NCBI RefSeq assembly: GCF_012844455.2
Contig: NZ_JABBCQ020000010.1
Location: 110,786-174,785 of the forward strand
Direction: 5' to 3'
DNA length: 64,000 nt
From: Comamonas suwonensis
GTDB taxonomy: Bacteria; Pseudomonadota; Gammaproteobacteria; Burkholderiales; Burkholderiaceae_C
Under the pieces are notes generated by a model. The model was not told the origin of the DNA. It ran no database searches and saw nothing but the letters and a program-made list of their open reading frames with translations. Shown in pieces: positions 28,318-36,435 of this stretch; positions within the stretch are counted from its first letter, which is position 1, and every line of letters starts with the position of its first letter. A program made the position numbers and the translations under genes.

Positions 28318-29169
28318 ATGGATACCTTGGTCACACTCCCCACACTGCCCGCACATATTTCCATGGAAGATGCATTACGGGCGCCCAGCCGATCCAAACT
28401 GGCCCACATCATCGCTGTCACCAGTGGCAAAGGCGGTGTAGGCAAAACATTTGTGTCCGCCAATCTGGCTGCAGCCCTCACGCGCCACGGCTTCAATGTA
28501 TTGGTGCTGGATGCAGACCTGGGCCTTGCCAACCTGGATGTGGTGCTCAACCTCTATCCCAAGGTCACGCTGCACGACGTCTTCACGGGCCGCTCCACGC
28601 TGGATGAAGCCATTCTGACCACGCCCGGCGGCTACTCCGTGTTGCTGGCGGGCTCTGGAATGATCGAATACTCGCGCCTGACGCCCGAGATTCGCGCCCA
28701 GTTCATGCGCACCATCGAGACGCTGCGCCCCCGCTACGACATCATCTTGCTCGACACCGGCGCAGGCATCTCTGATGTCGTGCTGTTCTCGGTCTCTTTG
28801 GCCACCGAAGTACTGGTCGTGGCCACGCCCGAGCCCACCTCGCTGACCGATGCTTACGCCGCCATCAAGGTGCTGGCACTGCAGCAAAAGCGCCAGCAGG
28901 TGCGCCTGGTCATCAACCAGGCACAGCGCCCCGGCGATGGCCGTGCCATCACCAGCCAGCTGCAGCAGGTGCTCAACCGTTTTGTAACCACCGAGTCCGG
29001 CGAGCCGCTACAGCTTACCCACTGGGGCGATATTCCGGTCGACTCCGCCGTGCGCGAAGCCGTGATGCGCCGCCAGCTACTGCTGCAATCCATGCCTGGA
29101 GCACCCGCTTCTCTCGCAGTGGCACAGCTGTCCAATAAAATCAAGGCAGCACTGACGGCCCCGGTCTGA
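28318..29169 (+). CDS. MinD/ParA-family ATPase (FlhG-like)
   Basis: A 283-residue deviant-Walker ATPase. The motif TSGKGGVGKTFVSANLA is at about residues 38-54, switch I is in DADLGLANLDVVLNL, and switch II is in DIILLDTGAGISDVV. It resembles the FlhG/YlxH branch that sets flagellar number, but no flagellar gene is nearby. The short 30-residue N-terminal extension and the absence of an obvious C-terminal amphipathic helix leave its membrane association open. It is probably translated with the cyclase. Confidence 0.85.
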   Translation: MDTLVTLPTLPAHISMEDALRAPSRSKLAHIIAVTSGKGGVGKTFVSANLAAALTRHGFNVLVLDADLGLANLDVVLNLYPKVTLHDVFTGRSTLDEAILTTPGGYSVLLAGSGMIEYSRLTPEIRAQFMRTIETLRPRYDIILLDTGAGISDVVLFSVSLATEVLVVATPEPTSLTDAYAAIKVLALQQKRQQVRLVINQAQRPGDGRAITSQLQQVLNRFVTTESGEPLQLTHWGDIPVDSAVREAVMRRQLLLQSMPGAPASLAVAQLSNKIKAALTAPV

Positions 29170-29219
29170 GCTGCGTCACCCTCGACGCAGCCACCGAGCG
29201 GCCGCACCCGGATACCGAC

Positions 29220-29993
29220 GTGGCCGACATACTCAACATCTCCTGCTACAAATTCACGCCCCTGCCCGATGCGGCTCAGCTACGCGAGACGCTGCATGAG
29301 CGCGCCCAAGCCCTGAACCTCAAAGGTACGGTGCTGCTGGCCGAAGAAGGCATCAACTTCTTTCTGGCAGGCTCCGCCGAAGCCGTCCACCGCTTTGTCG
29401 ATGCACTGCGCCAGGATGAGCGCTTTGCCGACCTGGCACCCAAGGAAAGCTGGTCCGAGACCGTGCCATTTCGCAAGATGCTGGTCAAGGTCAAGAATGA
29501 AATCATTCGCATGGACCACCCCACCATTCGACCCGCCAATGGCCGCGCGCCATCGGTTACGCCCGCTACGCTGCGGCGCTGGCTGGAGCAAGGCCACGAC
29601 GACGATGGCCGCGAAGTGGTGACACTGGACACACGCAACGACTACGAAGTGGACGAAGGCGCGTTTGCCGGTACCGTGGACTGGCGTCTGACCAAGTTCA
29701 CAGAATTCCCCCCTGCCCTGCGCGAGCACAAGGCCGAATTTGCCGGCAAGACCGTGGTCAGCTACTGCACAGGCGGTATTCGCTGCGAAAAAGCCGCCAT
29801 TCTGATGCGCGATGAAGGCCTTGAAAACGTCTACCAGCTCGAGGGCGGCATCCTCAAATACTTCGAGGAAACCGATGGCAAGTTCTACGACGGCGGCTGC
29901 TTTGTCTTCGATGGCCGCGACTCGCTGAGCACCGATCTGGCGCGAACGGATCTGGTGCACCCTCGCCCCATCAAAAAGCACCTGATGGAATAA
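29220..29993 (+). CDS. trhO: tRNA uridine(34) hydroxylase TrhO (UPF0176, rhodanese-like)
   Basis: A 257-residue protein with an N-terminal UPF0176 ferredoxin-like domain and a C-terminal rhodanese domain. The active Cys lies in SYCTGGIRCEKAA near residue 180. E. coli TrhO (YceA) makes 5-hydroxyuridine at tRNA position 34 using O2. This copy is about 90 residues shorter than the E. coli protein, mainly at the C-terminus, as in many betaproteobacteria. The start is GTG. It is followed by a large inverted repeat and the convergent flavodoxin gene. Confidence 0.82.
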   Translation: MADILNISCYKFTPLPDAAQLRETLHERAQALNLKGTVLLAEEGINFFLAGSAEAVHRFVDALRQDERFADLAPKESWSETVPFRKMLVKVKNEIIRMDHPTIRPANGRAPSVTPATLRRWLEQGHDDDGREVVTLDTRNDYEVDEGAFAGTVDWRLTKFTEFPPALREHKAEFAGKTVVSYCTGGIRCEKAAILMRDEGLENVYQLEGGILKYFEETDGKFYDGGCFVFDGRDSLSTDLARTDLVHPRPIKKHLME

Positions 29994-30028
29994 GAGTCGC
30001 GAGCTCCCTGCACACCACTATCAAAAAC

Positions 30029-30108
30029 AAAGCGGCCAGCGCCTGTTCATACTTGGCTTCATAGCTATTTCACTCTGAAGTCCTTGAATGACAAGCGCTG
30101 GCCGCTTT
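30029..30108. repeat. large inverted repeat of comamonad type between convergent genes
   Basis: A perfect 14-bp pair, AAAGCGGCCAGCGC at 30029-30042 and GCGCTGGCCGCTTT at 30095-30108, encloses 52 bases that include ATAGCTATTT. Preceded by CACTATCAAAAAC. Probably a composite of two repeat copies acting as a two-way transcription end. Confidence 0.6.
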
Positions 30109-30130
30109 GAATGAAATAGCGGATGAAAGC

Positions 30131-30685
30131 TTATTGGGCCCAGCGTGCAGCTGCCTTGGCGACGCGATCGCCAAACTGGCGTGCGGTTTCCAGATCACCC
30201 GCCGCCATTTCACCGGCCGATGCATCCGAAGGTGACTGCGCCATGGCACCGCTGAAGCTGCCCATCCAGTTCACATCGTTGCGTTGTGCCGCCTTGGTGT
30301 TCGACGGCAACAGGCCCAGACCCACCCACACGCCGCCATGCTGCATGGACAGATGGTAGAAATAATCCAGCGTGACCTGCTTGTCGCCCTGCACACTGGC
30401 GCTGTTGGTGAAACCGGCGAACAGCTTGTCCTTCCAGGCCTGCACAAACCAGGCCTTGGACGAGGCATCGGCAAATTTCTTGAACTGCCAGCTCGGTGCG
30501 CCCATATAGGTCGGCGCACCAAACACGATGGCATCGGCTGCTGCCAACAGCTCCCAGCCACCTTCAGGCAGATTGCCGTCCGCATCAATGGCCAGCAGTT
30601 GCGCGCCAGCGCCCTGCGCCACAGATTGCGCCATGCGCTGGGTATGACCGTAGCCCGAGTGGTAGACCACAACGATATTGCTCAT
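30131..30685 (-). CDS. flavodoxin-family NAD(P)H:quinone oxidoreductase (WrbA-like)
   Basis: A 184-residue flavoprotein with the FMN phosphate loop HSGYGHTQRMAQ at about residues 9-20 and the flavin-contacting FGAPTYMGAPSWQ at about 55-67. The glycine-rich W-G-type loop lies in the middle of the protein. Relatives reduce quinones by two electrons, avoiding semiquinones. It is the last gene of a pirin-doxX-flavodoxin set. Confidence 0.82.
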   Translation of the reverse strand: MSNIVVVYHSGYGHTQRMAQSVAQGAGAQLLAIDADGNLPEGGWELLAAADAIVFGAPTYMGAPSWQFKKFADASSKAWFVQAWKDKLFAGFTNSASVQGDKQVTLDYFYHLSMQHGGVWVGLGLLPSNTKAAQRNDVNWMGSFSGAMAQSPSDASAGEMAAGDLETARQFGDRVAKAAARWAQ

Positions 30686-30750
30686 GAATTTTCTTTCTTG
30701 CTCACTTGAAGTGGCTCGGGCATACCACCCGGCCAGCGTAAATCTGTATG

Positions 30751-30789
30751 CAACAAGGCCCGCCAGATTTTCACCCGCGGGCCTTGTTG
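30751..30789. repeat. 13-bp perfect inverted repeat between doxX and flavodoxin gene
   Basis: CAACAAGGCCCGC and GCGGGCCTTGTTG with a 13-base loop. There is no T-run, so it may slow or partly end transcription or stabilise mRNA inside the pirin-doxX-flavodoxin unit. A degenerate TATCAAATTTATAGCTGC repeat follows at about 30807-30850. Confidence 0.5.
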
Positions 30790-30855
30790 ACCGTGCGCAC
30801 TAGCGTATCAAATTTATAGCTGCTTGCGCGCTCTGCATCTGGGCTACAACGCTAT

Positions 30856-31264
30856 TTAAGCCTTGCGGCCATCCACGCTCCAGGCACCTGCGCCATGCGC
30901 TGCATAGCCGAGCAGACCGCCGACGACAGCAATGTTCTTCCAGAACAGCAACTGCTGCATCATGGCCGCCTCGGCAGGAACACCCCAGAAATTGTGGAAA
31001 AAGAAGCTGGCTACCAGCGTGAAGAAGCCCAGAATCAAAGCTGCCCAACGGGTATGCCAACCCAGCAAGATGGCCAGGCCACCGGCAATTTCAATCACCA
31101 GCCCCAGACCGACAGCGACTGTCGGCATGGGCATGCCCACCGATGTGGCATAGCCCACAGTGCCTGCAAAGCCACTGATTTTTTTGAATGCCGGCCGGCA
31201 AAAACAGCAAGGCAATCAGAATACGGCCCACCAGATCCAGCGGGTTTTTCAGTTGATTCAGCAT
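30856..31264 (-). pseudogene. doxX-family gene with a +1 frameshift in an A7 run
   Basis: The reading frame beginning MLNQLKNPLDLVGRILIA at 31264 (GGAG ribosome binding site) runs into a different frame after FLPAGIQK. The rest of the DoxX protein (ISGFAGTVGYATSVGMPMP to the stop at 30856) continues one frame away. The break is at a run of seven A on the minus strand (31180-31186); six would restore one continuous ~135-residue DoxX protein with four membrane helices. It may be a real mutation, slippage-tolerant, or a sequencing error. DoxX proteins are small membrane proteins linked to redox stress. Confidence 0.85.
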
Positions 31265-31334
31265 TTCACACTCCATTCCTTGCGACTCTGGGCCGCATTG
31301 GTTTACTTTTGCACAAGCCCTGCGGTGAGCAACC

Positions 31335-32036
31335 TCAGGGTTCCAGGTCAAACACCAGAACTTCCGCAGCCCGGCCGTTGGCAAGGCGCAACTGCTTCTC
31401 ATTTTCAATAAGCGCAGCGTCCCCGCTTGTCAGGGTTTGTCCATTCACGTCCAACTCCCCGCGAATCAGATGCACATAGGTCTTGCGCCCAGCGGGCAAC
31501 GTCATTTCGGCAGATTCAGCGCCGTCAAACAGGCCGGCGAACAAGCGCGCATCGGCATTCAGGGTCACCGAACCTTCGGCACCGTCTGGCGAGGCCACAA
31601 GACACAGGCGACCGCGTTTTTGCGCTTCGCTGAATGACTTCTGGGCATAGCCTGGTTCGATTCCGGTGCGGGCGGGCAGCAGCCAGATCTGCAAAAAGTG
31701 CGTGGTCTTGTCTTGGGCGTAGTTCTGCTCGCTGTGCACCACTCCAGAGCCGGCACTCATGCGCTGCACTTCGCCAGGCAGGATGGGGGTTTCATTGCCC
31801 ATGCTGTCCTTGTGCGAGAGCGCACCTTCGAGCACATAGCTGATGATTTCCATGTCGCGGTGGCCGTGAGCGCCAAAGCCGGTGCCAGGGGCAATACGGT
31901 CTTCATTGATCACCCGCAAATTGCCAAAGCCCATATGCCGTGGGTCGTGGTAGCCGGCAAACGAAAAGCTGTGATAGGACTTGAGCCAGCCGTGGTCGGC
32001 ATAGCCGCGTTCCTGGGATTTGCGCATAGTCATCAT
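31335..32036 (-). CDS. pirin-family protein
   Basis: A 233-residue bicupin. The metal site is intact: His residues in GAHGHRDMEIISY (about 55-67), and the His and Glu in SGVVHSEQN (about 100-108), as in YhhW/pirin quercetinases. The ATG at 32036 has AAGGAA about 9 bases upstream and is followed in frame by a second ATG. It is the first gene of the pirin-doxX-flavodoxin unit and divergent from lysR. An oxidative-stress or electrophile role is likely but inferred. Confidence 0.88.
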   Translation of the reverse strand: MMTMRKSQERGYADHGWLKSYHSFSFAGYHDPRHMGFGNLRVINEDRIAPGTGFGAHGHRDMEIISYVLEGALSHKDSMGNETPILPGEVQRMSAGSGVVHSEQNYAQDKTTHFLQIWLLPARTGIEPGYAQKSFSEAQKRGRLCLVASPDGAEGSVTLNADARLFAGLFDGAESAEMTLPAGRKTYVHLIRGELDVNGQTLTSGDAALIENEKQLRLANGRAAEVLVFDLEP

Positions 32037-32120
32037 GGTGCTTTTCCTTTCGTTCAGATGGTTCTGTTTCTGTATGCCTCCACTGTAGAAGTTGCCGCCC
32101 GCGCTGTGGCTGAAGCCTGT

Positions 32121-32146
32121 TGATGGCATCATTCAAACTCTTTGAA
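32121..32146. promoter_or_regulatory. candidate LysR operator pair in the pirin/lysR divergent promoter
   Basis: Two adjacent dyads: TGATGGCATCA (32121-32131) and TTCAAACTCTTTGAA (32132-32146). The second contains the T-N11-A pattern of LysR-type sites. It lies 15 bases before the lysR ATG and about 95 bases before the pirin ATG. Confidence 0.55.
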
Positions 32147-32160
32147 CCCTCTACCGCCCC

Positions 32161-33099
32161 ATGCCCAGCTCCCGCGATGTGCTCACCCCCGACAGCCTGG
32201 CCATGCTGCAGGCCATTGCTGAAACCGGCAGTTTTGCCGCTGCCGCTCGCTCTCTGGGCCTGGTGCCCAGTGCGCTGACATACCGGGTGCGGCAGATTGA
32301 AGATGCACTGGATGTGCTGCTGTTTGACCGCAGCTCGCGCCATGCACAGGCCACCGAGGCCGGTCAGACCCTCCTGCACGAGGGCGCGCGCCTGCTGCAG
32401 GAGATTGATGCCGTAGCCCACCGCGTCAAGCGCGTAGCCACTGGCTGGGAGCCACAGCTGACCCTCGTGATTGACGGAGCCGTGGCCCGCACACCCATCT
32501 TTGAGCTGGTTGAGGCCTTCTACGCCCTCAACCCGCCCACCAGCCTCAAGCTCAAAGACGGCATTCTCAACGGCACGCTGGAGGTGCTTACCAGCGGCCA
32601 GGCCGATCTGGCCATTGGCGTGGCAGTCAACACCAGCAATGTCTCCGAGTTGCAAACGCGCGAGCTGGGCGAGGTGGACTTTGTCTTTGCCATGGCCCCG
32701 CACCACCCGCTGGCCCAGTGCGATGAGCCGCTGTCTGATGAAGTGTTGCTGCAGCACCGCATGATTGCCGTGGCAGATTCTGGCGTGCGCAGCAAGACCA
32801 GCTACGGCCTTGTCAGCGGGCAGGATGTGCTGACGGTGGACAGCATGCACGCCAAGGTCGAGGCCCAGGTGCGCGGCATTGGCGCAGGTTTTTTGCCACG
32901 TGGCATGGTGCAGACCTATCTCGATGCGGGCCTGCTCATCACGCGCCAGGTGCAGCGCGCAAGCCGCAATCTGCGCCTGCATTACGCCTGGCAGGGTGCA
33001 TCTCACCGCACGCCCGGCCGCGCCCTGCAATGGTGGCTGGCACAGCTGGAAAGCCCCACCACGCGCAAGGCGCTTATGGAAAACCATCACCGCCAATAA
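32161..33099 (+). CDS. LysR-family transcriptional regulator
   Basis: A 312-residue LTTR. The N-terminal winged HTH (about 10-70) has ETGSFAAAARSLGLVPSALT and ends LFDRSSRHAQATEAG. A type-2 periplasmic-binding-like effector domain follows. It is transcribed divergently from pirin-doxX-flavodoxin with a 124-base shared promoter holding a T-N11-A site, so it likely controls that unit and itself. The effector is unknown. Confidence 0.88.
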   Translation: MPSSRDVLTPDSLAMLQAIAETGSFAAAARSLGLVPSALTYRVRQIEDALDVLLFDRSSRHAQATEAGQTLLHEGARLLQEIDAVAHRVKRVATGWEPQLTLVIDGAVARTPIFELVEAFYALNPPTSLKLKDGILNGTLEVLTSGQADLAIGVAVNTSNVSELQTRELGEVDFVFAMAPHHPLAQCDEPLSDEVLLQHRMIAVADSGVRSKTSYGLVSGQDVLTVDSMHAKVEAQVRGIGAGFLPRGMVQTYLDAGLLITRQVQRASRNLRLHYAWQGASHRTPGRALQWWLAQLESPTTRKALMENHHRQ

Positions 33100-33232
33100 G
33101 TGCTGACTTGCTTGCAGCCCCGGCGCGCCGATGTAGAGTGAATTGCGCTGCAACAATTCAGCACAAGCAGCACTTGCTATCTTTAAAGTAGCTGCTACGC
33201 TAGAAGTCAAACGGTGTTGAAAAGGCTTTTAC

Positions 33233-34345
33233 ATGAACGCTTCCCGTACTCCTGCTTCCGCAACGGCCTCTGCTTCTTCTTCAACCACCTCCCGGCCCCG
33301 GCGCATCGCCGTCATAGGCGCGGGTATCGCCGGCCTGGCCTGCGCCCGCACGCTGCTACAGGCCGGGCACGAGGTCCATGTCTACGAACGCCTGACACAG
33401 GCCGGTGGACGCATGCGATCGGTCAGCGGTCCTTATGGCAGCTTTGACATCGGTGCCCAGTTTTTCACCGTGCGCGACCCCCGCTTTCAGAAAGTGCTGG
33501 ACACCACGCCCGGCAATCTGCGCGCCTGGAGCCTGAACAACATACAGACGCGCAACGCCCACGGCCGCCGCATCGACAAACTCGCCCCCGTGCGTGAGAC
33601 CCATTGGGTTGGCATACCCGACATGCAATCCCTGCCATTGGCATGGGCCACACCGCTGTGGGAAGCCGGCAAGCTGCATCTGGGTCAGTCCGTCCGGGCC
33701 ATGAGCCACCATATCGCCAACGGCAAGGGCCAAAGCCACCACCAGTGGTCTTTGATGCTGGACACCGAAGACCACGGCCCGCAAATTGCCGATGGCTTTG
33801 ACTGCGTGGTGCTGGCCGTGCCCGCCCCTGTGGCCTTGCAACTGCTGCAAACCGCCCCGCAAGGCGCGGCGCTGGCCAAGTCACTGGCCACCGTCGAAAT
33901 GGCACCCTGCTGGGCCATGACTCTCTCCTACCCCATGGCCGCACAGGCAGGCCTGAGCACGCTGGGCCCGCAGTGGAATGCCTCGCGCAGCACGCATGAA
34001 CGTATTTCATGGGTGGCCCGCGAATCCTCCAAACCCGGTCGCGCACAGACCGAGCGCTGGACAATTCACGCCAACCCGCTGTGGTCTAACGAGCACCGCC
34101 ATGACGACGCCACGCGCGTGCTCTCCAAGCTGCAAAAGGCCTTTGGCGAGATCACGGGCATTCGCGTCGCTCCCCGCCATGCCAGCGTCTATCTCTGGCA
34201 GAACGCACAGACGCTGGCCCCGCTGGGTCAGTCCTTTGCCTATGACCGATCAGCAGGCCTGGCCCTGTGCGGCGACTGGTGTACAGGTGCACGGGTGGAA
34301 GACGCTTTTATCTCCGGTCTGGAAATGGCTCTGGCACTGGTTTGA
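33233..34345 (+). CDS. NAD(P)/FAD-dependent oxidoreductase (renalase-like)
   Basis: A 370-residue flavoprotein. After a Ser/Ala-rich ~20-residue leader, the dinucleotide motif IAVIGAGIAGLACARTLL and GGRMRSV form the FAD site. The C-terminal FAD contact is seen in GLALCGDWCTGARVEDAF. This layout matches bacterial renalase-like amine oxidase relatives, some of which oxidise aberrant dihydronicotinamides. The reaction is not certain. It lies 33 bases upstream of gluQ. Confidence 0.8.
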   Translation: MNASRTPASATASASSSTTSRPRRIAVIGAGIAGLACARTLLQAGHEVHVYERLTQAGGRMRSVSGPYGSFDIGAQFFTVRDPRFQKVLDTTPGNLRAWSLNNIQTRNAHGRRIDKLAPVRETHWVGIPDMQSLPLAWATPLWEAGKLHLGQSVRAMSHHIANGKGQSHHQWSLMLDTEDHGPQIADGFDCVVLAVPAPVALQLLQTAPQGAALAKSLATVEMAPCWAMTLSYPMAAQAGLSTLGPQWNASRSTHERISWVARESSKPGRAQTERWTIHANPLWSNEHRHDDATRVLSKLQKAFGEITGIRVAPRHASVYLWQNAQTLAPLGQSFAYDRSAGLALCGDWCTGARVEDAFISGLEMALALV

Positions 34346-34378
34346 GAGCCACATGAGGGGCGTAAGATTGCGTCCCTC

Positions 34379-35443
34379 ATGACTTCGGCCATCGCTCTCA
34401 CTTTTCCTTCTCACAGCGCCTCTTCTTCAGGGCACTATGTCGGCAGATTTGCGCCATCACCCACCGGCCCGCTGCATGCAGGTTCTCTGGTCGCAGCACT
34501 GGCCAGCTGGCTAGATGCCCGTGCGCACCAGGGCCAGTGGCTGATTCGCATTGAAGACATAGACCCGCCACGCTGCCAAGTTGGTGCCGATCAAGAAATT
34601 TTGCGCCAGCTGGCGGCCTGCGGCCTGCATTCCGATGCGCCCGTGGTCTGGCAGTCGCAGCGCCATGCGCTTTACGAGCAAGCACTGCAGCAGCTACAAA
34701 ATTGCCAGCTGGCCTACCCCTGCGGCTGCACGCGCAAAGACATTGAAGCCGCTTGGCAAGCCCAGGGACTTACGCACGAACGCCATGTAGAGCGCCCCTA
34801 CCCCGGCACCTGCCGCAGCGGCCTGCATGGTAAACCTGCGAGAGCCTGGCGCTTTGCGCTGGAGCAGCAGATTGCTGATTTACATCAATACAGCCCTCGA
34901 GCCCTTTCGAATCAAGCGCAAGCAGCTACGCAAACCATAGCAATCGGCCAACAACAACTCGAATGCAATGCACCCGTGCTTCACTGGCTTGATCGCAGGC
35001 TCGGTGCCCAGCAGCAAAATGTGCAGACCAGCGTGGGCGACTTTGTGTTGCGCCGTGCCGACGGGCTCTGGGCCTATCAACTGGCCGTGGTGGTCGATGA
35101 TGCAAACCAAGGCATCACCGACGTTGTGCGCGGCGAAGACCTGGCGGATAACACGCCGCGCCAGTTGCTGCTGCAGCACGCGTTAGGCCTGCCCCAGCCG
35201 CGCTATCTGCACACGCCGCTCGTGTTTATGGAAAGCGGTGAAAAACTCTCCAAGCAACATGGTGCGCCTGCGGTCGATGTCAGCCAGCCCTTGCGCGCAT
35301 TGAGCGACGCCGCCATACAGCTAGGCCTGCCACAAGCGCCCATGACCGCCCCCGTCCATGACGAAAGCCCCGCAAGCGCCTTGCCTTTGGCACTGAGCTT
35401 CTGGGTCAATTGCTGGCGTCAAACCTACAATATTGCCCCGTGA
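34379..35443 (+). CDS. gluQ: glutamyl-Q tRNA(Asp) synthetase GluQ-RS
   Basis: A 354-residue paralogue of the GluRS catalytic domain that attaches Glu to queuosine-34 of tRNA(Asp). It shows the HIGH-like motif in [17 protein letters not shown], Zn ligands in YPCGCTRKD and YPGTCRSG, and a KMSKS-like KLSKQHGAP. It is about 45 residues longer than E. coli GluQ. The extra residues, around positions 165-200, include a stretch encoded by an in-frame copy of the local intergenic repeat (34914-34942). Its stop overlaps a possible GTG start of trmB. Confidence 0.88.
   Translation: MTSAIALTFPSHSASSSGHYVGRFAPSPTGPLHAGSLVAALASWLDARAHQGQWLIRIEDIDPPRCQVGADQEILRQLAACGLHSDAPVVWQSQRHALYEQALQQLQNCQLAYPCGCTRKDIEAAWQAQGLTHERHVERPYPGTCRSGLHGKPARAWRFALEQQIADLHQYSPRALSNQAQAATQTIAIGQQQLECNAPVLHWLDRRLGAQQQNVQTSVGDFVLRRADGLWAYQLAVVVDDANQGITDVVRGEDLADNTPRQLLLQHALGLPQPRYLHTPLVFMESGEKLSKQHGAPAVDVSQPLRALSDAAIQLGLPQAPMTAPVHDESPASALPLALSFWVNCWRQTYNIAP
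34914..34942. repeat. comamonad repeat segment inside gluQ
   Basis: AAGCGCAAGCAGCTAC followed by ATAGC, the same 16 bases found inside the vapB-like antitoxin at 44717-44732 and related to the intergenic hairpin family. In gluQ it encodes part of an insertion relative to other GluQ proteins. Confidence 0.5.
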
Positions 35444-35472
35444 CTTCATCTATTCCAACACCTACCTCCGAT

Positions 35473-36219
35473 ATGGCCGACAACGTGCCCGCCGCTGACG
35501 CTTCTGCAGCACCAGCGCCCAAAGACCAGGGCCAGGCGCCTGAAGGCGTGGCCTACCCCAAGGTCATCAAAAGCTTTGTACGCCGCGCCGGCCGCACCAC
35601 CACTGGTCAAGCCAAGGCTTTTGAAGACCTGGGCCCACGCTTTTTGCTGCAATACCAGCAAGCGCCTCTGGACGCCGCAGCTGCTTACGGCCGCGATGGC
35701 AAGCTGATTCTTGAAATCGGCTTTGGCATGGGTGAAGCCACAGCCCATATCGCCCGCGTGCGCCCTGACGACAACTTCCTGTGCTGCGAAGTGCACGAAC
35801 CCGGCGTGGGCGCGCTGCTCAAGCGCATTGGCGAGCAAGATATCTCGAACATCCGCATCCTGCAGCACGATGCCGTGGAAGTCATCGACAACATGCTGCC
35901 AGAAGCATCGATTGATGGCGTGCACATCTTCTTCCCCGACCCCTGGCACAAGAAGAAGCACAACAAGCGCCGCCTGATTCAGAGCCCCCTGATCGCCAAG
36001 CTGGCCGCCCGCATCAAGCCCGGTGGCTATATCCATTGCGCGACCGACTGGGAGCCCTATGCTGTGCAGATTCTGGAAGTGCTGAGCGCCGAGCCCACAC
36101 TGCAGAACACGGCCGAAGCCTATACTGAAAAGCCCGACTACCGCCCGCTGACCAAGTTTGAGAACCGCGGTATTCGCCTGGGCCATGGTGTCTGGGACTT
36201 GGTGTTCAGGAAAAATTAA
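35473..36219 (+). CDS. trmB: tRNA (guanine-N7)-methyltransferase TrmB
   Basis: About 248 residues; a Rossmann methyltransferase making m7G46 in tRNA. The S-adenosylmethionine site is [17 protein letters not shown], followed by [17 protein letters not shown], the catalytic and tRNA-binding block, then [14 protein letters not shown]. The start is uncertain: ATG at 35473, or a GTG at 35440 that overlaps the gluQ stop (GTGA) and would allow translational coupling. A shared terminator with alaS follows. Confidence 0.92.
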   Translation: MADNVPAADASAAPAPKDQGQAPEGVAYPKVIKSFVRRAGRTTTGQAKAFEDLGPRFLLQYQQAPLDAAAAYGRDGKLILEIGFGMGEATAHIARVRPDDNFLCCEVHEPGVGALLKRIGEQDISNIRILQHDAVEVIDNMLPEASIDGVHIFFPDPWHKKKHNKRRLIQSPLIAKLAARIKPGGYIHCATDWEPYAVQILEVLSAEPTLQNTAEAYTEKPDYRPLTKFENRGIRLGHGVWDLVFRKN

Positions 36220-36224
36220 TACCC

Positions 36225-36345
36225 CCTGAGGCGCGCTGCGCCTTCCCCTTTTCTCTACGCGCTTCGCGCTATGGAAGGGGGACGATGCCTTCGCCGCGAG
36301 GCGGCTCTTGCTCGGCATCTCGGATCTTGGTCAGTGCCAGCCGCA
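36225..36345. repeat. second intergenic repeat type (CCCCTGAGGCGC... GGGGGACG)
   Basis: A GC-rich segment with CCCCTGAGGCGCGCTGCGCC, paired CTTCCCC and AAGGGGGA arms, and a CTCGGCATCTCGG tail. Sequences of this form are frequent between comamonad genes (recalled, not searched). It fills the trmB-alaS gap with the terminator at 36368. Confidence 0.45.
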
Positions 36346-36367
36346 AGGATTTCGCTCCAAGCCATAA

Positions 36368-36394
36368 AAAACGCTCCTCAATGAGGAGCGTTTT
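36368..36394. terminator. bidirectional terminator between trmB and alaS
   Basis: A perfect AAAACGCTCCTCA/TGAGGAGCGTTTT palindrome, giving T-rich ends on both strands. It lies between the converging trmB and alaS genes. Confidence 0.85.
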
Positions 36395-36435
36395 GCTTAG
36401 GGGCAGGCAGCCTGGACTGCCTTTTGGTGCTCGCC

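Noticed and set aside
31903..33210. A 435-residue minus-strand frame opposite lysR
   Set aside because: The lysR gene has clear HTH and effector domains; the opposite frame runs across two real genes and their promoter.
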